Shown here: in pieces, positions 23,849-36,343 of the stretch
Position numbering within the stretch: position 1 is the first letter of the stretch
Layout of the letters: every line of letters starts with the position of its first letter
The notes under the pieces: generated by a model
The model's input: only the letters and a program-made list of their open reading frames with translations
Told to the model about the DNA's origin: nothing
Databases searched by the model: none
Program-made: the position numbers and the translations under genes
Assembly: GCA_963855995.1 (NCBI GenBank)
Contig: OY979718.1
Location: 41,599,559-41,663,558, forward strand
Length of the DNA: 64,000 bases
Direction of reading: 5' to 3'
From: Muricea muricata
Taxonomy: Eukaryota > Cnidaria > Anthozoa > Malacalcyonacea > Plexauridae

Positions 23849-24342
23849 GATGGCATGTACAGCTGATTCAACTAGTGTTCAAAAGCTGGGCAACAAATAG
23901 TTGATGTTTATAGCAACACCACAACAAAGCGTGTTTGCATATATAATGTGGTGGGGATAAAGTAAAAATTAAACTTAGAGTCCGACCGACTATCTTACCA
24001 CAATTATTACTTCTTTTTCAATAAGTATGGTTTTTATTTACGCAGACCGCCACAGCATCTGTTTTTATTGGGGTTATAACTACAAATTTGGTTTCGAATT
24101 GTGTTTCTAGATTCCTATGTCAGGTACCTGCAATTACTCGGAATAGCCGGATCATACAACTGGAACCACGCGCCAAAGTGTCCTATTAACAACTTGTTTT
24201 TAACAAATAAGTCTTTTTTCTGTTCAAAATTTCAGAAAATTTGCCTGAGTCTAAGCCGTTCAAAGCATCGCGCGAACTTATTTTTAGCAAAATCAGCTTT
24301 GTGCATGCTTTATAATTTATGTGTTTACCTAATTTGCATATA
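23849..24342. other. Upstream flank of the BTB gene; dispersed repeat
   Basis: No gene seen. From about 24285 to 24342 the sequence (AGCAAAATCAGCTTTGTGCA onward) is a copy of a dispersed repeat also found at 30341-30400. Confidence 0.5.
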
Positions 24343-26060
24343 GGGGAATGCGGGGCAAAACGAGACACTTAAGGATTTCACTTGCTATAAAAAAGCATGA
24401 AAGCAAAATCAAGTACTTTTTTCATAATGAATATGTTAAATAGACTCATGACTAGCAATACAGAGAAGAAAAACTCTTTTGGAGACACGGCTGTCGTGTT
24501 ATGAGAACAAAAACAACAAGTCATTATTGTCTCATTTTGCCCCAGCATGTGGGGCAAAATGAGACGGGCAAATAAAATGCCACAAAAATGTTCAAAAATA
24601 AAAAATTTTTTAATCAAATGATTTAACTAAATGTAACAATACATTAACTATCAGTTTCTTAATATATAAACAAATCACAGGTTGCATTTCAGATGACTAC
24701 CATGGATTGACAGTTTTCCTGTTACCATAATGTTCAAACAAGGAGCATTTATCTCACTCCTTGCCTGCAGCAGACTTGGACCAGAACACATCACACACAT
24801 GACATTTGGTATATCTTGCACATGTTCAGTGTCAGATCTCAGGAACATTTTGCAGGCTAGAGTTAGATGACAAAATGTTGATGAAACATCAGAAACCAGT
24901 CATAGTCTATTCACTCATTGGAGAACAGAGGCCAGCAGGGTCTGAAGCATGGTCGATCAAAGCAGACTTGTTTTTTCTTTCAAGTTCATCACTGGTGTAA
25001 CAAACTTAACACCACTGACACATGTCACTGAATACAAATAGAATAATATTATGGTTGTTCGTCCATGTCTACCACTGGTCGCTAACAGAGAGACATGCCG
25101 CTTTATAACATCTTCGAGACTATAACTATCACTGACATATGTACACTTATTAAACTATTTTCACAACATTTGAGTATTTTTAAGCTACTCACAGACAGTT
25201 TATTTGACACAGCTGCCCCAGTATTATAATACAGTGGACAGGTGTTTTATTCACACTATATACATCAGTCACAAGTGGTTTTCGAAATGACAGATCAGGG
25301 TTGTTCTTTGGGTTGATCGGCAAAAAATCATGACCAATGAGTTTGCAGCCAAATTTAAAATTGTTGTTAATATTGCTTATTTTGCAGTAAAGTCATATAC
25401 TAATGACCATTGGTGCAACATTTCTAGGCAAAATTTCACACAACTTGAATTGGATGATGTGTAACTGCTATCACACCAGAATTTGGTGACCTATTTACAT
25501 GTTACGTGGCAATAAATCCATAAAGAATTGGTGACTTTGCTTTATTGAGACAACATTAATATTGTGCTTGTGTGCAGAATCATTTAGTAAACACAATAAC
25601 AGATAACGACAAACAAAAAGGTTCACATAAGTATACAAACTTAAAAGGCTGTAGGCTTGTCTCATTTAGCCCCAACTGCCCGAGTGAATTAAAAGTCGTC
25701 CAATGGGAAAAATTACAGTCAACATTAACAAAATATACATCTGACATGAAAGGGCACATGCTAATGCCTCTTAAATAAATAAGGTTTTATTCGATCGTTA
25801 CGACTTGCGAGAGAAAAGAAATACTATTTAAAATATAATATAATAATGTACCTTAATTTAACCAGACAGGATCCAATGTCACTCATAAAATTCAGGATAA
25901 TTCTCGTCCGAAAATAGCCTTTGATTTGCAATAACTTTCAAAACAAGCCAAGAAGCATCACGAATGAGCCCGCTATTCCTTATTAGGCAAATAGCGGTAG
26001 ATCACTCGCTATATTCATTTAAGCCAAAGTTTCTCATTTAGCCCCACTGTCTCGTTTTGC
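24343..26060. mobile_element. 1.7-kb insertion with GGGGCAAAACGAGAC motifs
   Basis: The element begins GGGGAATGCGGGGCAAAA and ends CTGTCTCGTTTTGC, flanked by TA (24341-42 and 26061-62). The motif GGGGCAAAAYGAGAC or its complement recurs at about 24352, 24530, 24551, 25664, 26028 and 26049. The flanks GCATA and ACTTCAAGGGAGATTTAATT are contiguous at 30394-30420, which is a preserved empty site. No coding frame is recognisable. Confidence 0.8.
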
Positions 26061-26575
26061 TAACTTCAAGGGAGATTTAATTAAAACAAGACGCCTGCTA
26101 AGGCGTTCACTCCGCCTGCCAAACGAAAATGGGCACAAAACCAGGCAGGGCTGTAACTAGAGCTTTCATTGGGGGTGGGGTATATTCACTTATCTCTGTT
26201 CTGCCCAACTAATTCCTTTTTAAATCAATTATTATTAGGGTACCTTCCAAGGCATCTTAAGACATTGCTAGCACATCTTATGTAATCACTAAGATAACCA
26301 AAAATCAATGTCTGAGTGACCTGCCAGGCACTCTGTCCAGAGTCCTAGTAGGATTGCAGTTTTTAGAATTTAATTTAAATTAAAGACTTTCATAGTACAT
26401 ATGTTAAACAAGATTCTTTTGCCATAATACCACCAACATATAGCTGTTTTATTTTGCAAGTAAAGAAAATTTTACTAAAAGTGTATACAATACATCAATC
26501 TATTAAATCCATCAATTTATTAAATCTATTCTGTAGCACACTGCCTGAAGTCTCCACGATATAATTTGTTGGGAA

Positions 26576-27200
26576 AATGTTGGCTAGCCTTTTGATATAT
26601 TGACAAGCTTTGAATTAGATATTTGATGTGTTGATAAGGTGTCAGGTAAATATTTGGCATGTTTATTAAATGTTGGTAAGGATTTTGACTAGTTGACAAG
26701 TTTTCGACCAGACTTTTGACATGTTGATAAGATCTGAGTTAGTCTTTTGATATGTGGACAAGCTTTGAAATGGACTTTTGACATGTTGATATGCTCCTAG
26801 TTAGACTTTTGGCATGTTGACAAGATGTCGGTTAGGTTTTTGGCTTGTTGACAAGATGTCAGTTAGGCTTTTGGCTTGTTGACAAGATGTTGGTTAGGCT
26901 TTTGGCTTGTTGACAAGATGTCGGTAATGCTTTTTGCTTGTTGACAAGATGTTGGTTAGGCTTTTGGCTTGGTGACAAGATGTCGGTTAGGCTTTTGGCT
27001 TGTTGACAAGATGTCGGTAAGGCTTTTGGCTTGTTGACAAGATGTCGGTTAGACTTTGACCTGTACATGCCCACAAGTTGTCAGTTAGACTTTCGACATG
27101 CTGACAAAGTATTTACTTCCAGAAAGCTTCAGGTGTCAGTTAAAACATTGGTATATAGGCAGGGTGTCTGATAAAGTTTTGGCAAATTGAGAAAGTGCCA
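26576..27200. repeat. Minisatellite, units of about 30 bp
   Basis: About twenty units with consensus TTGACAAGATGTCGGTTAGG plus CTTTTGGCTTG. Units 26815-27050 are nearly identical; outer ones decay into TTTTGACATGTTGATA variants. The translated open frame here (26859-27074) is only the repeat. Confidence 0.9.
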
Positions 27201-29450
27201 GTTGAAATTTTAAATTTAAGTTAAATTTTGTTCCTTTTTTTATTTTGCATTTTTGAGTTTTTTTCTTGCTATATTAATAATTATAGCAACAATCTTTGCA
27301 GTAATCGACTTAAAAGTATTTCTGTGATCTGTATTTTCCGTGATATCCAATTTGAAATCCTTTCTCTGAGTCAACTATTCAACAATAAACATGTCAATTT
27401 TTTTATAAAGAAAGTTATTATAAATATTATAGGTAAAGACTAAAATGCCGCACTCAGCTATGACTGTTGACGTTCTAACAAAACAAGTATTAAAATCGCT
27501 CATAAAAACAACAAAAATTAAAAAAAATACTAAGCTATTAAGTTTGAAGTCTGAAGTATCCACGATATAATTTGTTGGGAACTTTAGACTAACATAATAT
27601 TATGTATTTCTGGAATTGGAATGTAAAATGTCTCTTACCTTTTATAATTACATGAGATCCTACAAGCAAATAAATCATTTTGCACGAAATATTAGCATCT
27701 CAACATAGGTAGAAATAGAAAACCAAGGAAAGCAATCACAACGTGTTTAGAATTAGGAACACATTTCCTAGACTCATTCCTTAATCATGGAATGATGGAG
27801 TCTATCAGAATTTGCCGTTTTAAAACATTTCTGGAGCAATGTTTTGATAAAGAACCTTCCTGTCCCTTTTTGTTAACTATTACATGTTAAAAAAAATGTT
27901 TTGTATGTAGATATTTCAGTAGAATTTGCGTTTGATTCTTGTGTAGAAATTTCTAAATTTCCTTAAAAGTAGAAATAAACCAGAAAATGACGGAAACACG
28001 CTCTCAAAACTTCACCGCGACACATCGCTGGAATTTGTCGTTTTAAAGCATCTTGCATGAAAATCTTTGCACGTAAAACCTTCTTGCGGTTTAGATGTTC
28101 TAGCATGCACGTTTAAATGCGTGTTTTGTTGACACATTTCGCTAGAAATTGAGTTTAAACGCCGTGTTTAGGTCGGCTCACGCGGTTTGTGCCAGCGGTA
28201 TCACCCATGAGCGCTGCACCGACTTCTGACACCGAAAAAAAATAAAAAAAAAACAAAACAAAAACGGGGCGAATTAAAAACTCCGCCTCGCCTACGGCAG
28301 GCGGAGTAATTAGAGTTTTTAAAAAACGCAGGACGTTTTGAAGGGCTTAAACTCAATTCTTGAAATTTTGATCAGCAATAAAACAACTAACATATTTTCT
28401 ACCTACCTACCAACTCAAAATTTCTTTTAAGCATTCAAGTTTCGTGCGCAAGCCATTTTTAATGTGTTCGAAAATATGCACCCCCTGGGTTTTGAACATT
28501 TAAATTTCAGAATTTTTTCATTTATTCGACAATACAAAGCAACGTATAATAATGAAAAACTTCATACTTCAAGCAGCTTTGCGAGATTGAGAGCCGAATC
28601 AAAATTGTCTACTTTTTTATACACCTTGTACATCTGTAAAAACAGTATCTTGCGCACTTTTACTTCGCATGTCTAACAATTCTCGCATAATTGAACATCA
28701 ATATAAAAGCATGATTGGTACATAGTTACTATCACCTTCCTGACAAAGGGCATTCGCTCGAAACGTCGAGTTTACCTCATCGTTTCAGGTAGTAAAAAAA
28801 CCTAATTCGTGCACTGAAAACCAACATAAGGTCATGTTACATTTTGAACCCTTGTATTTCTTTCCTTGTATCCATGACCCCAATTTTTTAAAATCAAATT
28901 CTTCTACACAATGTCCATGTCAAATAGTTGTCCTTTTTAATTTGCTACGCAGCTAAATAATTAAGTAAAGGTTGCCTTTCTAACAGCGTAAACTTTAAAC
29001 GATGAGCGCGAAGAATGACGGATTATTGCTTATATTTTCACCTCTAAACAGTGAATTATTTCTTTGAAACAGCATTGAGGTCATAAAGGAGTTGCAAATT
29101 TAGTTGCTAAAAGTGTAATTCCCCGAGTATCATGGCCCAAAAAACAATGATCCATAATCCCTTGCGCGCTCATAGTTCACAGTTTATGACAGCATGTATT
29201 TACATTTTTAATCTAATGATTAATTTTGGCGGCTTCATATTGTTAGAGCTTCAAAAAATCTAGGATCCCCTACATTGCTAAAAATAGGTAAGCTAGACGT
29301 ACCTTTACTACATCTGCGTATGAAAAGTTGAAGCAGTTTTCGACATCAACCATTTCGCAACGAAAGCTAGCGTATCCTATTGTGTCCATATCATTAGTTT
29401 TGTCTATTAGGGGAAGACGGACTTTAGACTTGAAGTGTGCATAACGTGAC
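27201..29450. other. Intergenic, no gene seen
   Basis: AT-rich DNA. A CGCCTCGCC/GGCGGAG hairpin lies at 28276-28305. A conserved-looking block at 28739-28802 (AAAGGGCATTCGCTCGAAAC) resembles sequence at the right edge of the window. No convincing frame on either strand. Confidence 0.4.
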
Positions 29451-29565
29451 CAGTGGCGTAACTAGCCCGACGATTTAGTCCCGCTATGCTAATATTTTCG
29501 TGCTCATTGACTGTGAAAACAACAGTTTCTAAAGAAATGAATAATTATGATTTGAAATTCGCATG
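29451..29565. mobile_element. Partial copy of the CAGTGGCGTA MITE
   Basis: CAGTGGCGTAACTAGCCCGA followed by ATTTAGTCCCGCTATGC and CATTGACTGTGAAAACAA matches the left half of the complete element at 39962-40124. The right terminus is missing. Confidence 0.65.
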
Positions 29566-29935
29566 AACGTCACAAGTAACAAGTTATAATTCACTACGTT
29601 CATCCAAACACAAATTATTTTCAATCTCCATACATATTCTCGACAAACAAATTATGCAACAGTGTATAATATGGTTAGTTTCTCAGTCAATCTAACTACA
29701 ATGAGAACGATCATAACTTTTGAGACAATTAGTATAGATAAAAAGTATGATTTCGAATGTAGTTTGGAAATAACATGCACGAGTGAGTTTTTCAATCACA
29801 GCAAAATTGCACTCGTGAGACCGCAAAACGAGTGCATTTTGGCGTTATTGAAAAAGTCACGTAATTTCCAAATTCCACGAGAAACCATACGATTACTTCT
29901 TAAAAGTATAAGTTTAAAGGAAATGTTCGAGAAAA
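29566..29935. other. Open frame in repeat-like DNA, not called a gene
   Basis: A plus-strand frame runs 29662-30021 (119 codons), but its second half lies in a duplicated segment (see 29938-30326) and its middle is partly self-complementary (GGAAATAACATGCACGAG against CACGTAATTTCC). I read it as repeat DNA. Confidence 0.4.
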
Positions 29936-29937
29936 GA

Positions 29938-30326
29938 ATTAACGCAATACAGCTGTACTTACATCGCGAACGCTTCCTTTCACTTTTCCCTAACTTCTTC
30001 GTAATTTTAAGTGTAATGTAGCGCAGAACCTCTCAATCGTGAGATACTTTGTGAAAATTGATCCAGGGTGTTAGCTAGCCCATAAAGTGTCCGTTTGACG
30101 GACTCTTTCCAATTGAGATAACTAAGGAACTTTCCCAATCAGAAGTGAGAAGTTCCTATTTTATAAGATGAATGTGACTGTGTATATTTTTGTTTACTTT
30201 TATCCAGTTATCTATATTATAAAGAAAATACTGTAAATAAAAACAACATTTTCCCAATTTACCAAAAACGGACTTAACTTTGGTTTTCCAGCTAACACCC
30301 TGTGATCCATCTCGTTAAAAAACCGA
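29938..30326. repeat. Direct-repeat copy 1, interrupted by a MITE
   Basis: About 145 bp beginning AACGCAATACAGCTGTACTT and ending TCTCGTTAAAAA, split by the element at 30064-30303. Copy 2 at 30438-30573 is unbroken. Confidence 0.75.
30064..30303. mobile_element. 240-bp MITE with 5-bp duplication TGATC
   Basis: Ends CAGGGTGTTAGCT and AGCTAACACCCTG; TGATC is present at 30059-30063 and 30304-30308. The neighbouring duplicate shows the uninterrupted site (AATTGATCTATCCCGTT). Confidence 0.85.
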
Positions 30327-30437
30327 ACTTCCATTTTGTTTAGCAAAATCAGCTTTGTGCATGCTTTATAATTTATGTGTTTACCTGATTTGCATATAAC
30401 TTCAAGGGACATTTAATTAAAATTAGAGTTTTCTTTA

Positions 30438-30573
30438 ACGCAATACAGCTGTACTTACATCGCGATTGCTTACATTCACTTTTCCCTAACTTCTTCGTGA
30501 TAGCGTAGCTGCAGAACTTCTCAATCGTGAGGTACTTTGTGAAAATTGATCTATCCCGTTAAAAATCCAGCCA
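30438..30573. repeat. Direct-repeat copy 2, empty site
   Basis: Same segment as 29938-30326 without the MITE. It directly follows a dispersed repeat (30341-30420) related to 24285-24342. Confidence 0.75.
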
Positions 30574-30620
30574 AACATGCCCTGAGGTGCATGCAAGAAA
30601 AGATCAAATTCAGAATATTA

Positions 30621-31030
30621 GACGATTTGCATGTTAGACTAACTTTCAATCTAGGCAAGACGAAAAAAATCTTTTACTATAGTTAAAAAGAACATCCTAA
30701 AATTAGTAGAATTGCCAAGTTTGGTGGCGAAATGTTGTAAAACATGGAAAATATGGCCTCGCAAAATTTGCAAATTTGTATACATTTGTATTACGCGAGA
30801 AAAAAGTTACCACTTTTGATACAATTTTAGCTGAAATGTGGTAACTTTTTCCTCGCGTAATACAAATGTATACAAATTTGCAAACTTTGCGACGCCATAT
30901 TTTCCATGTTTTACAACATTTCGCCACCAAACTTGGCAATTCTACTAATTTTAGGATGCTCTTTTTAACTGTGGTAAAAGATTTTGTTTGTCTTGGCTAG
31001 ACTGAAAGTTAGTCTAACATGCAAATTGTC
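30621..31030. repeat. Long hairpin, arms about 193 bp, loop 24 bp
   Basis: Arms 30621-30813 and 30838-31030 are near-perfect reverse complements (GATTTGCATGTTAGACTAAC inverted as AGTCTAACATGCAAATTGTC). The ORF at 30703-30939 is a by-product of the hairpin. Foldback element or MITE. Confidence 0.9.
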
Positions 31031-31811
31031 CATTATATGATCAAAATTAGCTTCACAAATGATGTTAAAAACTGTATGATTAAATTTACAACGTTTGGTC
31101 ATAACCTTGGTCATAAGCCATTTACAAAAAAAAAGAAATGCAAAAAATGTATTATATTGTCACTGATGTCAATAAAGCTATCATATCAAGCCATAATTCA
31201 ATGTCTGAGTTGTCTCCAGTAGAGCTTGATTATTTACATGCACCTTTAATATTGAGAAATATAAACTAGATAATCATCAAATTTTACAACTTATAATCAT
31301 GTAAAGATCCCTAAATCATACGATAATTAAAAAATGCTCAAATTCGAACATATAGTCCTGAAAAATTTATCGACAGAAAGGTGAATTACAAAATCGTATA
31401 TATATATAATTAAATACTTCATATTTTCAGACATATTTATAACGTCTTCCTAGTTTGTCTGGCTTATTGTGCTGCCATAAAGCAGAAATGAGTTATCTAG
31501 ATGATGAAATATGAATTTGGTCACACAAAAGTTTTAGTAAACAATACCTTTTTCTGTTTATCATCCTTGCAAATGGTCAATTCGATAGACTTTCGTTCTT
31601 AGGTCGCCATGTTGGAAATTGAAAATATCAGAGTCCAGTTAAACTTTCGAATGGTTTTGCAATCTGTAAGCTCAGTGGTTAAAAATGCTCTTTAACATGA
31701 TCTCTTATTGTGTAAATTTCCGTTATACAAAATGACGCAGATCGCTAGTTGGTTTAAAGTTATAATTACCGAAATGTATCTGCTGCTCGGATACAAACAC
31801 AGGTCACCCGG
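31031..31811. other. Intergenic, no gene seen
   Basis: AT-rich; no domain-bearing frame. Confidence 0.4.
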
Positions 31812-32756
31812 AATGCGTAAAGTTCTAATATAGCGTTCAGTGGGACAGCATCTGTTACATAATGTAGATATTTTAAAACACAAAGGTTGGCAAGTAAATA
31901 CAAATTTGAACACTCGTACAAAATTTAAACCACAAAAAAATCTGCAAAAAGACTTCGATATTCATTTAAAAACATACACATATTGAGAAGACATAACTGA
32001 AAAGCATATACGTTGTATTTTTGTGTCGATTCAACATTTCTTACCCGACGAAATTCGCGAAAAGTCATCACACTTTTAGTTGATTTTCGCTAAAACTATG
32101 CGCGATGCCGGCTGCCTGCCTTACGTCACAGGAAAAAGCCCCCTGATTGGCCAGGTGAAAACTCAATTTTTTTACCGCGAAAACAAAACCGGGGAGCTAC
32201 GTAATATACAATGAATATACAATGCTTCTTCTTTTGCACCTCTTCACATCTTTTGCACTTCAGTTTAAATTTTTTCCGGCAGTTGTTTGCAGTTGTTACT
32301 GAGTTGTTGTTTTTAAAAAAGCTTTCACTTCAAATTTCCCTCCGCAGCGTTGGCGTAGCTCTTTGAAAATTTTAACATTCCTCCCCCCGGTTTTGCTTTC
32401 GCGGGTTTTCACCTGGCCAATCAGGGAGCTTTTTCCTGTGACGTAAGGCAGGCAGCCGGCATCGCGCATAGTTTTAGCGAAAATCAACTAAAAGTTTGAT
32501 GACTTTTCGCGAATTTCGTCGGGTAAAAAATGTTGAATCGACACAAAAATACAACGTATATGCTTTTCAGGTATGTCTTCTCAATATGTGTATGTTTTTA
32601 AATGAATATCGAAGTCTTTTTGCAGATTTTTTTGTGGTTTAAATTTTGTACGAGTGTTCAAATTTGTATTTACTTGCCAAACTTTGTGTTTTAAAATATA
32701 TACATTATGTAACAGATGCTGTCCCACTGAAAGCTATATTAGAACTGTACGCATTA
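31812..32756. repeat. Foldback element, arms about 375 bp
   Basis: Arms 31812-32194 and 32384-32756 are reverse complements (GCGTAAAGTTCTAATATAGC against AGCTATATTAGAACTGTACG) around a spacer of about 190 bp. The inner part carries CCTTACGTCACAGGAAAAAG, which contains a CRE-like TACGTCA, in both arms. No coding frame. Confidence 0.88.
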
Positions 32757-33974
32757 CGAAGCGTAACAATCTATTGATAGTCTTTTTCCCAGTCTTGTCA
32801 GTTGACATCTTGCAATAAATTGATCAACAAGAGATCTATTGTATGTTGTCAACAAACTTTTTGCAAATGAATTTCCGAAATAAGTCATCCGCAGGCTTCA
32901 AGGCTAGCAATTACTGCAAGTCGTCTTAACAAGTTGTAACGAGTCTGTAAATGACAAGTTGCATGACAAGTTGCATGTAGCAAATAGTAAATTGGCCGTC
33001 GTAAGTTTCCTATTTGCCCTCGGTGCTGTTTCAAAGAAATAGTTCCGTGTTTAGACGTGAAAATAATCAATAACCAGTCATCCTTTGCGTGCTCATAGTT
33101 TACAGTTTACGCCATTAGAAGTACAGCCTTTTTATTGAATTAGCTGTAAACGTAAATACACCTATGTATTACTTTATACTAACAGTCAAATCTTACAATT
33201 GCTCCTATTACAAATAATTCAACACAAAGTGCAAAAAACGTACAAAAATGATTGATAGAAGCAAAAAGGATTCAAGATTTCATGCGTATGCCTTAGAAAT
33301 AATTCAACATTGCCATAATAGCAATAACAGTTAATACCAATATTAATTGAATAATGTATATAATTGAGAAGACAATTAACAATCACTTATTTATACAGTC
33401 CCGAGGGAAACCATATGTATATGGCCCAGGACACAAAACAAGTTGAAAATGTACACGGTCCAGGACACAAAACATATTGCAATTTCCCGTGGATTCAGTA
33501 AAGTTGTTTTTAAATTTATACTGTTATCAAATTTCAAAGAAAAGACAAAAATTGAACAAGACAAAAAATTTATCCCAAAATTTGATTTAAAACAAAAATC
33601 ACGTATACGCGCGTCATTATATTGATGAGTGGTACAAATAATCGGTGTCTGTCACATTTTTTGCAGCATGGCAACTGTCGAATTCAAGCCCTAGTCAAAT
33701 TTCTCGATATTCACGCGATCCTCTTTTAACCAATAAGATTCTGGGATAAATGAATTAATTTTGATATATTTAGTATATAATAATGACAAAATGTGTGAAA
33801 ACACCCCTGCTTGTAGTTACGACAAAATTATAAATGCCATAATTTAAAAGTACATGCATGTTATTTTAATGCGCTTACTGTAACACAAACAAAGGCAGGT
33901 ATGCAAAAATTGCACTATTATTTGATTAACTTTTAGATTTGAGAATGCAGTAAGATCCACGCCATTGCCATTTG
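32757..33974. other. Intergenic and 3' flank of the channel gene
   Basis: No gene seen. The minus strand carries ATTAAA at 33865-33870, a possible polyadenylation signal for the channel gene. Confidence 0.4.
33865..33870 (-). terminator. Possible polyadenylation signal ATTAAA
   Basis: Plus strand TTTAAT, 105 nt beyond the TAG of the channel gene. Common variant signal; no cleavage site can be confirmed. Confidence 0.3.
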
Positions 33975-34324
33975 CTACACTTGTGAATCTTTACAACTTT
34001 GACTGGCATGTTCCTCCTCGACGTCCAGGACTTGTAGCGCAATATTGTGGCGACTATTCAGTGATGGTCTCACTGTAGAGGTCATTTTTCGTATACGAGC
34101 TAAACTCACGGTACTGCTTGCTGTAGACGCGAAATTCGGGGATGCTGGGGATGCTGGCGAAACACGACCGGATCGCTTGTAGTATTTTGCGAGTAACTTT
34201 AGCTCTTCCATGTGATGTTGCCTGACCTTCCTTAGTCTTGTTATCAGAGCTCTAAAATGCTTTTCCTGCGACGCTTTTGCATCTTCCCGCAAATATTCGT
34301 AGATAGCATACCCATGTGTTGACT
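33975..34324 (-). CDS. Channel gene, last exon: cytoplasmic tail
   Basis: Acceptor TTGTGTAG|AG in phase 1, 115 codons to TAG. The previous exon leaves A, giving AAG (Lys) at the junction. The peptide starts STHGYAIYEYLRED and continues as a basic, probably coiled-coil helix (FRALITRLRKVRQHHMEELK), then a Ser/Pro/Thr-rich linker (SPASPASPNFASTASS), then an acidic end. The last residues KDSQV fit a class I PDZ ligand (S-x-V). It follows the last membrane segment and so should be cytoplasmic. Confidence 0.85.
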
Positions 34325-34940
34325 CTACACAAGCAGAATAATATATTAATAGTGCATAGCACTCAGTAACGCTATCTGACTGACTCTCCTCACAGCGGAA
34401 TTGTTATTTTGATTTTTTTTTCCTCTTGTGCAAAGGAAGCCTTTTCTGCTCAATTACACCAAGACCTTAAGTAGAGATTCAGCCATGCAATCCTTGAACT
34501 ATGGCCTCCCAGCTTCGACGATAAGAGTGCTGACCGACACACCACATATGCTGGTTACAAAACCCTAGGACCGTGCCCGCAGTAATTCAACAAGCACATT
34601 TAATTTCTAAATCGTCGGCTCAAAACGTTAATCGCACAGAATATATAAAATGAACGATAAAAGTCTTTTACAGCTTTTTCATTGATCCAAGCGAGTAAGC
34701 TGTCCGCCATCTTGGATTATCAAGTTACACTGGACATCTTTTTACGGAACGGATCTCCTCCATATATGTCATTTATATTATAGCAGTTTAAACAAGTGGA
34801 ATCGCCTAATATAGACCACAATGCATTGCGACGTGATCACGATAATGCCGCTATTGGTGAAAATCAAATGATAAGTTTTGATCACAAAAAACGAAAACGT
34901 GTTTTCATGCACTGATCAATTGCCATACATAATTAATCAT

Positions 34941-35411
34941 CAGGGACCGCGGAGAAATTTTTGGATTGAGGGGGCCGAATGCTTAGCTTCCCAGGGGCGG
35001 GGAGGGGGCTGGGGCAACAATCGAGTCCCCATTCTTGCTTCGTTCTTTTTCAACTTTTTCCGTTTTTGTTAATTTTTTAAGTGTTTTTCATGAAATATCT
35101 TGCGGTTGCGACGTGTTCATGTTTATTGTTGGGTTTTATTTCGTTCTTTATTAGTAATATAAATATTGGAAAAAATACATGTATGTTATTCCGACACCAA
35201 TCCTTTTTTCCTCCTTTTGCTGGATGTCAGAGTGCGTTTTCCCAAAATCACAGCCAAAATGTTAATGAGGTGCTCTTGACCTGAGCTGTAACGCTACTTA
35301 TTGGAAAAACGTCAAGTAGTCCTGGTTATAATTAAACGCCATTCAATCAATCACAGGAAAATTATTGGGAGGGGGGCAAGGCCCCCGGGCCCCCCTCCTC
35401 CGCGGTCCCTG
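34941..35411. mobile_element. Inverted-repeat element with CAGGGACCGCGGAG ends
   Basis: Begins CAGGGACCGCGGAG and ends CTCCGCGGTCCCTG, about 471 bp. The right end has a further GC-rich run (GGCCCCCGGGCCCC). No clear direct duplication is visible. Intronic. Confidence 0.7.
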
Positions 35412-36082
35412 ATCATTGCTGTCACACGATAGTACTGCAGACTCAAATACTTGCTGCAGGCGGCTATTTTAACCGGGACATCAGGATAAATTTTTTTTAT
35501 AATTCGTGTTATAGCAAAGCAATCTTTTGTGAATTGACATTATTCAATTTCGTTGTCAGGAAAGCAAAATGGAATGTAAACAATAACTCAACCTGGAATA
35601 CTGTAGTGTGACAGTAATCCTTTAAAGCACGTCGACCAAATTTTGATTCATTTTTTACTTCCCTGCAAATAAAGCTTAACTTGAAGCGTCATGTAACGAG
35701 CGTGAATATCTATCTAAGATGGCGAACAGCAAAATATCTCAAGGGTAAAGCGAGATATGAAAAAAATGTGAACAGCTTTTTTGATCATATAAAATTAGTT
35801 CTAATCTTTTTAATGAATGCAACTAACCCTCGTTATATGCACTTAGGTTTAAAATAATCAACTGTATAAGAGAAGAATATTTTAAAATCGGTCTAATTCA
35901 TTGGAATGATACGCGCGCCACCTGTAGGGCATATTGTAAACACTGAACTGGACTATGGAGCTTTGACTAAGCTTTTATTTCCATTCTGCAGGGCATTTCT
36001 CGTTCTTAAAAATATACCTACAATGAATTCAATACTATGGTGTACATGGAGTCAAGTGTTACAATGTGCCCTGCCTGTAGGC

Positions 36083-36216
36083 GGTTATCAATTTATGTTT
36101 CGGTCTCTAATATTATTCTATCCTCAAGTATCTCAACACATAACATGCCTAACCCTAACCCTAACCTCTTCTACCCCTAATCGTTGCCTTAGTTACCGAA
36201 ACATAAATTGATAACC
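36083..36216. repeat. Hairpin with telomere-like loop
   Basis: Arms GGTTATCAATTTATGTTTCGG (36083-36103) and its exact complement (36196-36216). The loop contains CCTAACCCTAACCCTAACC at 36148-36166. Confidence 0.8.
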
Positions 36217-36343
36217 CTGTAGGCACTAAAAAACTGGAGAAAAGCCATTGAAGGAAATCATTTCAAGTATCGCACGGTAAATTCATGCAACATGTGGATT
36301 CATCTTTTCTCACTGCGATTAAAATAACAAAATGCACACTTAC

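Larger units (their letters stand above)
34325..36343 (-). other. Intron of the channel gene with a GC-rich element and a hairpin
   Basis: Holds the element at 34941-35411 and the telomere-like hairpin at 36083-36216. No further exon is needed, because the phases of the flanking exons match (phase 1). Confidence 0.6.

Noticed and set aside
26859-27074. 71-codon repetitive frame
   Set aside because: It is a translation of the 30-bp minisatellite.
29662-30021. 119-codon plus-strand frame
   Set aside because: It runs through a duplicated, partly self-complementary repeat and has no recognisable domain.
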